NCBI GenBank assembly: GCA_009602725.1
Contig: WELB01000297.1
Coordinates: 69,407 to 109,584 of the forward strand
Length of the DNA: 40,178 bases
Direction of reading: 5' to 3'
Origin: Spirogloea muscicola
Lineage: Eukaryota > Streptophyta > Zygnematophyceae > Spirogloeales > Spirogloeaceae
In this document: positions 34,215-40,178 of the stretch, in pieces
Layout of the letters: every line of letters begins with the position of its first letter
How positions within the stretch are numbered: position 1 is the first letter of the stretch
Made by a program: the position numbers and the translations under genes
Notes under the pieces: model-generated
What the model was told of the DNA's origin: nothing
The model's input: the letters and a program-made list of their open reading frames with translations, nothing else
The model's database searches: none

Positions 34215-34645
34215 CGAAGAGGTGCATGTGTCGCGCAGTAGCAAAGCTGGCCTTGGCCGCTCCGGCGGCGGGCCTGCTGGCATGCTCGCCAGCGTAGGGC
34301 CTGTCGGGGCAGCCGCGGCCGTGCTCGCGCCCCCATTATTGCATATTACGGAGTGCGGCTTCGCTTAGTTTGCAGCACTCGCAAGCTCTGGCTATTCATC
34401 AGCGTTATGGGCGCGCTCTCAAGTCAGCCCACCTGCTTCCGTGGCGGCGCTCCGGCTCCCCAATGGCTTGTTGGATTTGTATGTGCTCACTCGTGGGTAC
34501 TGACGTCACACCGTTCCTTAGCCAAGTTAGCGTAGGGCTTTGTTTTATGTAGTCTTATTGCTTTGCATAGTTTCTACCTGAACAATGTCTTTTGCCTTGG
34601 ATTGGCCTCCGCTTATTTCATGCGCACCGCGCGCCTTCTCTATTT
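34215..34645 (+). pseudogene. LTRGY repeat-borne coding sequence, copy E, frameshifted, with 3' tail
   Basis: Reads LQHSQALAIHQRYGRALKSA, then after a frameshift LLDLYVLTRGY-stop (stop at 34501-34503). The 3' region includes CCTGAACAATGTCTTTTGCC, GGATTGGCCTCC and TCATGCGCACCGCGCGCCTT followed by CTCT, the same end as the insert at 30284-30501 and the intron fragment at 27206-27290. Confidence 0.6.
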
Positions 34646-36973
34646 TGACTTACATTGAGTGAGCTGTTTCGATATGAGTAAAGCCCTGGGGCACAGCCAG
34701 ACACACCCTCAGACGAGCTAGGGAATGTAGATAAGCAGACGGACGCAGCCGTTGAGGGCGCGCAACATCGACGCAGATGCAACCCTGACTAAGGGCGCGC
34801 GACGACCGAAGGCGCAACCTGGAAGTCTGGCGCGCGAATGAATAACGTTGATGGTTGAGTCTTCACAGCAATTGCCTCTTGTCGCTCTTTCCAGTGCCAG
34901 CATTGGCGCTGTCTTTTGCAACCTTTCCCGGCCGTGCCGTTCGTATGTCTGCTTGAGGAAGCGGACAAACTTTCCCTCATCGCCTCCTGGAGAAGCCTTA
35001 TCTCCAGGCATCTGTCAAGCCATCTTCCTGCGGCATTGACATTCCAATTGGAAAATGCATCATGAATCATTGGTGGATTTTGCCTTTAGATCCGCGTGTA
35101 CCAGAAACTGGTGAGGCTTGTCAAGAAAATCTAACATCCTCTGTGAACATTCTGTACAATGATGCCAACGATGCTATCAGATCCCGCATGTTGCAATAGA
35201 TGATCCACGCGTAGTCTTGTTGTCGCTCCATGGTGGTACTTCGCAATGGTCTCAAGGTGGTCAAACCAAGATGATGGCTTTCGCTTCTCACCATAAGCGC
35301 CTGGTAAGCACATACATTGTGACCGTAAAGGTACAATCTCGTCATCAATAGCTGTCATGCTGTGGAAGGGTTTCGGATGACCTCAAAATCATTGTTCACA
35401 GTGGAGGTCAACTGCATCCAACTTGACAGGCTAATGCCTATGTTTTAGCATGGCGGTCAACAAAATTGGTTGCGCGCTTGCAACCGGTTGGATTAATCAC
35501 CGGCAAGGTCCTGTTTGACGATGCTGCCAGATTCTGAGTGCATAAGGAAGTGCTCATGAGCCTTCTCAGCGATGCTCCATACGTCCTACATCGCACTGTC
35601 ACGTGTGTGGGCCGACCACGATCGTGAACTAAAGTGTGACTAGCTTAGATCAATCAACAAATTCTAAAAGTAGACAGCAACACAATACTCACATACTGAT
35701 TTCCTTGCCAAATTCCTTGTTGGAACACACTATAGAGTAACCGGCTTGCTAAACGGCTGCCAACGGCAGCAAAGACGAGTGAAGAGCCCAGCTTAGGAGG
35801 AGAAAGAGAAATTCCAGCGGTGTGCGAGGCCACCAAAGAGCCATAAAGAGCCTGATGTCTATCATCGACGCAGACGGAACGGCTCCAATCGGTCGAATGG
35901 GCTCAGCTTTCGAGGTGGATTAGGGTTTGGGTTGGAATCGGTCTAGTAATCAAATTTAGGGCTCAGCAGTGACGGTGGCGGGAGCCTATGGAGGAGGTGA
36001 GTGAGACGACCGGGGATGGCCACCTGGACAGAGCACACTTGAGTACGGCCACGTGCGCTGGCGCAGGCAGTGCCTGGCCCAGACAGCACCTAAGCTCACG
36101 TGCGGGAATGTCGAACACCTCAGCTGACTGAAGATTCTTGAAAGATGCATCACGTGACTCCCCGTGCGATTCGGCTCCGTCAGCCCGCCCCTGCTGTCGG
36201 TGGTGGGCGGTGCCGTCATCACACTCGGTTGCCGTCACCGTCAAGAGACACCTTTTCCTGCTGGCAAAGCCCCCCCATAGCCATCTCCTTCTCAGCCAGA
36301 GAGACCCTCGTCCGACAGGAAGCGAATGGCTGGGAACGGCTACTAAGGAGAAAGTGGACAAGGTTCAGAGAGGAGCCCCATTGGCGAAGCACTCAGCAGT
36401 ACAAGTGGCCACTTCTGGCTTCTCCATGTGACACTAGCATCACGAGCACTGTCGATGGTGAAACTGGCGAGCTCCACCGAGACGGACAACGGCTGTCATT
36501 GACCAGCCCAAAGGCACAGACTGTTAGTTGCCATAAGCATCTGCTTACCTGCAGATATACACGCATTGATGAAAGTGATCATTAGTCGAGCGGGATAAGA
36601 AGGGTCGATAAGCTTCTGCAAAGATTGTGCGTTCGATGGATTTATGATTGATTCTGACTTGTTGCCTTGCATCTCGCCCTTGCTCGCAATGAAGGAAGCC
36701 TCCAAGGCAGATGTCTATTAGAAGCCCAAAACTGTATGCACTCCGATATAAAGCTCCTAAACGTGGAGCCTACAAGCTCACTACACTAAGTATATCCACT
36801 CAAGGAAGTTGTCACATCCTCATGAAAGATGTATTCTTGTGTAAAAGATTAATCTACAGCTGGTAATATCAGGTACGACACAGTTTCTGTCTGCAACAGC
36901 TTCGTAATTCTGCAACTTGCGATGTGGTATGTTCCCGCGTTGCCCTCAGAGAGGACACAGACCGTGACAAGGC
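34646..36973. other. Stretch without recognisable gene
   Basis: No exon with a recognisable protein match and no RNA gene was found. Reading frames on the - strand at 34718-35011 and 35131-35358 look protein-like in composition but I cannot match them, and both are bounded by stops. ATTAGGGTTTGGGTTGG near 35920 recalls telomere words. Near 36349-36382, GTGGACAAGGTTCAGAGAGG is a fragment of the foldback family. Confidence 0.45.
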
Positions 36974-38314
36974 TTAGGGCGTAGTCGGGGGGCACACAGT
37001 GCCAGTAATGCAAGTGACACCACCAGTGGGCTTGGGGCAACAAATCTGCACCATTGCAGACATCCAACAGTAAAATCAGTGCTCACCCCTGCGTTAATGG
37101 CCACTGCCCTTCTGTCAAAGTCAATGAAGTCATTGACCAATCAATGCAATGTGATGCAACCTGCATCTTCATCATCTACCTTGGCAAAGTAAGAACAGCA
37201 GTTCGAGCGAGGTCTACCACAGAGTGGCAGAGTGCAGGATGGACGACTGGATCACCTGGCCAGCAGGGCAGCAGGTGGGGCGAAGGCGGCCACACGAGTC
37301 CTTAGTGCAGCACACACGTTGGCCGGCGACACAAGTGTGCGAGGTCGGACAGCACGCAGCCCCCACAGGACAGAGTATCGGTGGGCCAGCCAGCTGTGGG
37401 CACACTCGGCACTCATTGACGCACTTGCCCTGACACGGGGCAACATGTGAGCAGACTTGCAGTCAGCATGTGTCAGCATCTTCAGGATCAAGATTGACTG
37501 CTCGCCTTCTGATGTGCAGTTGCGCTAGATGCACTTCGCAATGAAGGAGAAGTGGAACGACATGGAGAGAAGGCTGAAGAGGTTACCTGGAAGCAATCTT
37601 CATTAGAAGGGCAGCACCCGCAAGTGTTATTGGTACGGAGGCACTGCTCATGGCATAAGAGTGCACGCATCAAGGACTGCTCTTCAGAACATATTGCTTC
37701 GCATGCTAAGCAAACCTACGTGAATCTGATGGAAGCATCAGCAAAGCCACAACAGCCCTGAGGGCTCTGAGGGCCAATGGTGGCCATGAAGGCCTAGGGT
37801 CTTCAGGGACATAGCCAGGGGTCGAGGACACAGAGACTTCTTAGACTACTGACATTACCACAAGGCCACAAGTGAGTCTGTGCTTCTGCTCGGGTGCATT
37901 TTCCTAGAGTCTCTCGGAAAAGCGACAGTTAGGTGGCCTGAGTAAGACGTGCAGGTGAGGCTGTCAATGCTTGACAGGCATAGGATGTCGTACACACCCA
38001 CTGACATGAATCGGTGCAGATGGGGGGACAAGCCTGTGCCTCCACGTGCACTGCAGCTACTGCATCAGAAGAGCGCCAAGGTCAATTACACCCTCGTACA
38101 GAAAATTATCCGTGGTGTTGCAGAAAGTCAGGATGGGGGACGCAAAAGGCGCGCAGCCTTGCAAGGAACTTGCGTGCATTGAAGGAATGACGCAGGTCGC
38201 GAGTTGGTGCAGGGGTCCGGCATCAAAGGCAGAGACACACGGGCAGAGCGGGCACGGCCCACCTGCGAGCAGCGTGACGAGGAGAACGGCGGCGGCGGCG
38301 GCCTTGAGCGCCAT
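36974..38314 (-). CDS. Small secreted protein with 24 cysteines, copy B, five exons
   Basis: Read 5' to 3' on the - strand, the exons are 38314-38263, 38059-37998, 37643-37587, 37429-37256 and 37045-36974, giving about 138 residues. Exon 1 starts MALKAAAAAVLLVTLLA and exon 2 continues VAAVHVEAQACPPICTD: a signal peptide with probable cleavage near HVEA|QA. Exon 3 reads CLRTNNTCGCCPSNEDCFQ. Exon 4 has CVNECRVCPQLAGPPILCPV, GAACCPTSHTCVAGQRVCC and DSCGRLRPTCCPAGQ. Exon 5 reads ICCPKPTGGVTCITGTVCPP and ends TTP-stop. Exons 1-4 have the same lengths as in copy A (52, 62, 57 and 174 bases), phases are the same, and all 24 cysteines align. In exon 4 about 42 of 58 residues are identical. The protein is probably exported and disulfide-rich; a wall, matrix or defence role is possible but unproven. 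Confidence 0.87.
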
Positions 38315-38396
38315 GGCGGCGGTGGCGGGAGAGGAGGTGGGCTTGGAGGAGGGCTGGAGACAGGAAGATTGCGGCTTCTGATATCAAAAGAGCGGC

Positions 38397-38402
38397 TTTA
38401 TA
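38397..38402 (-). promoter_or_regulatory. TATA box of cysteine-rich gene B
   Basis: TATAAA on the - strand, in the context GGCTTATAAAGCCGC, lies 83 bases upstream of the ATG. Transcription would start about 50 bases before the ATG if normal spacing applies. Confidence 0.5.
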
Positions 38403-38459
38403 AGCCAGGGAGGTGCGTACAGCGGTTGTTCATTAAACAACTCAGGACGGAGAACGGGC

Positions 38460-38640
38460 AGGCCCCTTGGTACACTCCTTTGGGCTGGCGCCTCTTCTCA
38501 GCCAGTGCCTTGATTTTGAAAGAGATTTATCTTCTTTCTTCCTTGGTTAGCTTCTTGAGCTGACCCGAGGGAGGCGGGAGGAGGGGGGGTGTCTCCCGGG
38601 GGAGGGAAGACATGGGCCGGGGGGCGAAGCGCGGCTGGAG
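38460..38640 (+). repeat. Repeat fragments upstream of gene B
   Basis: TTTGGGCTGGCGCCTCTTCT, CAGCCAGTGCCTTGATTTTG and AAAGAG are an arm of the foldback family. GACATGGGCCGGGGGGCGAA matches the block near 27649. Confidence 0.5.
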
Positions 38641-38678
38641 GGGGGGAAGCAGCGCCGCGGAGGAGCTCCTTCCTCCTA

Positions 38679-39039
38679 GGTCCTCGTTTCCACGCCCTCG
38701 AGAAATATTCCAATCTAGGCTATGCACGACCCGCAGGTGTGCCTCCCACCGGGACGGGCTTGCCAGCTGCGCATTCGTCGTCTTGCGCCGTCGTCTGTCA
38801 GCCTGTTTGCAGCTTGCATGCTCTGCCGGAGAGCTGGGCGAGCTCTAGTTGGTGGCAGAAGGCCTTTAGAATTTACCATCCGGTGTTGAGGCATTAATGA
38901 GCGTTCTCTAAAGTGCTGACCCGTGGATCGTTAAGCTGGTCAACTTGCAGTGAATAATGTCTGTCATCAGATGTGCTTGCCGTTGTACTTGACCACTTTG
39001 GCATTCCATTACTTTACTACACGCAAGTTTCCTTGCGGC
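38679..39039 (+). pseudogene. LTRGY repeat-borne coding sequence, copy F, frameshifted
   Basis: Reads GPRFHALEKYSNLGYARPAG and TGLPAAH, shifts to VVLRRRLSACLQLACSA, then to RAGRALVGGRR, and near its end VLTRGS (38914-38932). The 3' region TCATCAGATGTGCTTGCCGT, TGTACTTGACCACTTTGG and CATTCCATTAC is shared with copies A, B and G. Several frameshifts disable it. Confidence 0.6.
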
Positions 39040-39089
39040 TGCAGCGCTCCCGACAAATCAAACCGCAAATGTCAAATGTACATTTTGTG

Positions 39090-39640
39090 GCCCCCTAGAA
39101 AGTGCTCGCCCATAGAGAAGAGGGGCTGGCACCTGCCTCACCGCCCCACCGCGCACGTCTTCAGAAGCGGGCCTTCCTTGAGACGGAGGCCCTCCTGTCC
39201 AACTCTTGCCCATCCCTGCCGGCTCCGTCGGCAACATGGTCGCAGCCCTGTTCAGTCCATTGTTTAATCAATGGGCGAGCCCATTGAATGAACTCTCATG
39301 CAGCCCCTCGCGTTGCCTGCAGCTTGCTTTGCTTCTCTTGGAGCCAACATCACGTGCCGGTCCTGCCCTAGATGTCGGGCTTGAGATACCGTCGGCAGCA
39401 TCTTCTAGATGCCCGGGCGGCGCGCCACGCGTGGATCTGGTGGGGGGAAGCGCGCTAGCAAACGTGGCAGGACGATGGAGGTAACAAGGTGAGGGGGGCC
39501 TTCGAAGGCAACGGCAATCACCGGCTAGCCTGGAAGGGGGCAGTTTACGGAATTGCGGCTGCTGATATTACGGCCTTACCATTCACGGTCTCATTTAACC
39601 AGCGGTGGCTGTGAGAAGCGCATTCCTAATTGTTGATGTC
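39090..39640. repeat. Mixed repeat fragments, no gene
   Basis: AAAGTGCTCGCCCATAGAGA and AGAGGGGCTGGC (39100-39130) are one arm of the foldback at 31345-31505. The part 39358-39430 is the partner of 29049-29125. AACCAGCGGTGGCTGTGAGA near 39598 recalls the other foldback family. Confidence 0.55.
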
Positions 39641-39790
39641 CTAATAGTGGCCAAGTACAACGGCAAGCACATCTGATGACGTACACTACCCACTGCATTT
39701 TGACCCGCTCAGTGACCACGGTTCAACACAACAGTCGCTAACCGATGCTTGGATACCAGATAACCGGGAAGGGGGGGATGGCGGGCCCCA
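39640..39790 (-). pseudogene. LTRGY repeat, copy G, decayed 3' end
   Basis: On the - strand LSGIQASVSD continues, after a frameshift, into a degenerate version of the LTRGY end (GTTGAACCGTGGTCACTGAG). The 3' region GCGGGTCAAAATGC, GTACGTCATCAGATGTGCTT and GTACTTGGCCA matches copies A, B and F. Confidence 0.55.
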
Positions 39791-39984
39791 CCGGAAGGGC
39801 GGCGGCCGCCAGTGGGCGGTAGGCCACGTCGGCACCCACCGCACGAGGGCCCCCTGCCAGCCTGGCGGGGCCGACCAGCAGCCGGGTTGTGCGGGCGCCG
39901 CCCGGGCCACTTCCACGCCCGGGCTCCTCGGTCACTCCCGGTCTGCCTGCGTCTAACGGGTGTCTATCTCTCTCTCTCCTCTCT

Positions 39985-40178
39985 CAAGCTGACCAGCGGC
40001 GCCGGGAGCAGGGTGCTGCCCTTCCCGGTGGCTCGGTGCCTTTGGGTCTGGTGTCCTGCTACCGTATGCGACTGTCTATGTCCCTGCAGCGCTCCCAAGC
40101 GCTTGCTTTGCACCGCCGCGCTGGTCGCGCCCTTGCAGCAGCCTCTGGCTTGCGCAGCGGGGTTGCTCTTCCTCCCCT
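39985..40178 (+). CDS. LTRGY-family coding sequence, copy H, cut by the right edge
   Basis: After a CT-rich tract and a possible acceptor (CTCTCTCAAG|CTGACC) one frame reads QGAALPGGSVPLGLVSCYRM, RLSMSLQRSQALALHRRAGR and ALAAASGLRSGVALPP without a stop to the window end. It is homologous to copies C and D with mainly silent codon differences. It could be a terminal exon of an intact gene or element continuing to the right, or another fragment. Confidence 0.4.

Noticed and set aside
34718-35358. Two - strand frames with protein-like composition (MPGDKASPGG... and MTAIDDEIVP...)
   Set aside because: I could not match either to a family, and no splice partners with consistent phase were found. 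They may be decayed transposon fragments but evidence is lacking.
35963-36361. 132-residue - strand frame
   Set aside because: No recognisable motif; the opposite strand is equally open, as expected for GC-rich spacer DNA.

Overview
The window is nuclear DNA of a eukaryote, most likely a green alga or another member of Viridiplantae. It carries GC-rich exons separated by AT-richer introns of about 300-700 bases with GT-AG borders. The one large gene is a sacsin homologue ending in a RING finger, the architecture known from land-plant sacsin-like proteins. Degenerate plant-type telomere words (TTTAGGG/CCCTAAA) lie in introns. Two N bases and 122 A residues at the left edge point to a draft assembly. 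I cannot name the species.

Region 1 (123-24405, + strand) is one gene cut at its 5' end. I could join 37 exons, and all 36 junctions keep reading phase. The reconstructed product is about 3,800 residues: the end of a first sacsin repeat, a second repeat with an intact-looking HSP90-type ATP-binding fold (exons 4-16), a third repeat whose ATP-binding motifs are eroded (exons 16-33), a conserved C-terminal block, a short coiled-coil-like segment and a C3HC4 RING. One single-base ambiguity (3322) coincides with a frame break that looks like a sequence error. Intron 14 starts with GC instead of GT and holds a MITE-like inverted-repeat element.

Region 2 (24406-25970) has no gene I can support. 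It separates the sacsin gene from a tail-to-tail neighbour.

Region 3 holds two paralogous five-exon genes on the - strand (27374-25971 and 38314-36974). Each encodes a small secreted protein with a signal peptide and exactly 24 cysteines. Exons 1 to 4 match in length between the two genes, and all splice phases match. I do not recognise the family; the cysteine spacing only loosely recalls granulins. These genes do not appear in a simple ORF scan because every exon is short.

Region 4 (27.4-36.9 kb and 38.3-40.2 kb) is packed with dispersed repeats. At least ten partial copies, on both strands, contain the end of one unrecognised protein-coding sequence terminating in LTRGY or a near variant. 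The copies differ from each other mostly at synonymous positions, so the peptide was under protein-level selection. One copy is 5'-truncated, ends in a (CT)n-type tail and is flanked by an 8-bp target duplication, which suggests a retrotransposed element. Foldback elements, a 200-bp (CT)n microsatellite and duplicated 75-100-bp blocks fill the rest. The repeat-borne LTRGY protein and the 24-cysteine secreted pair are the strongest candidates for undescribed biology here.
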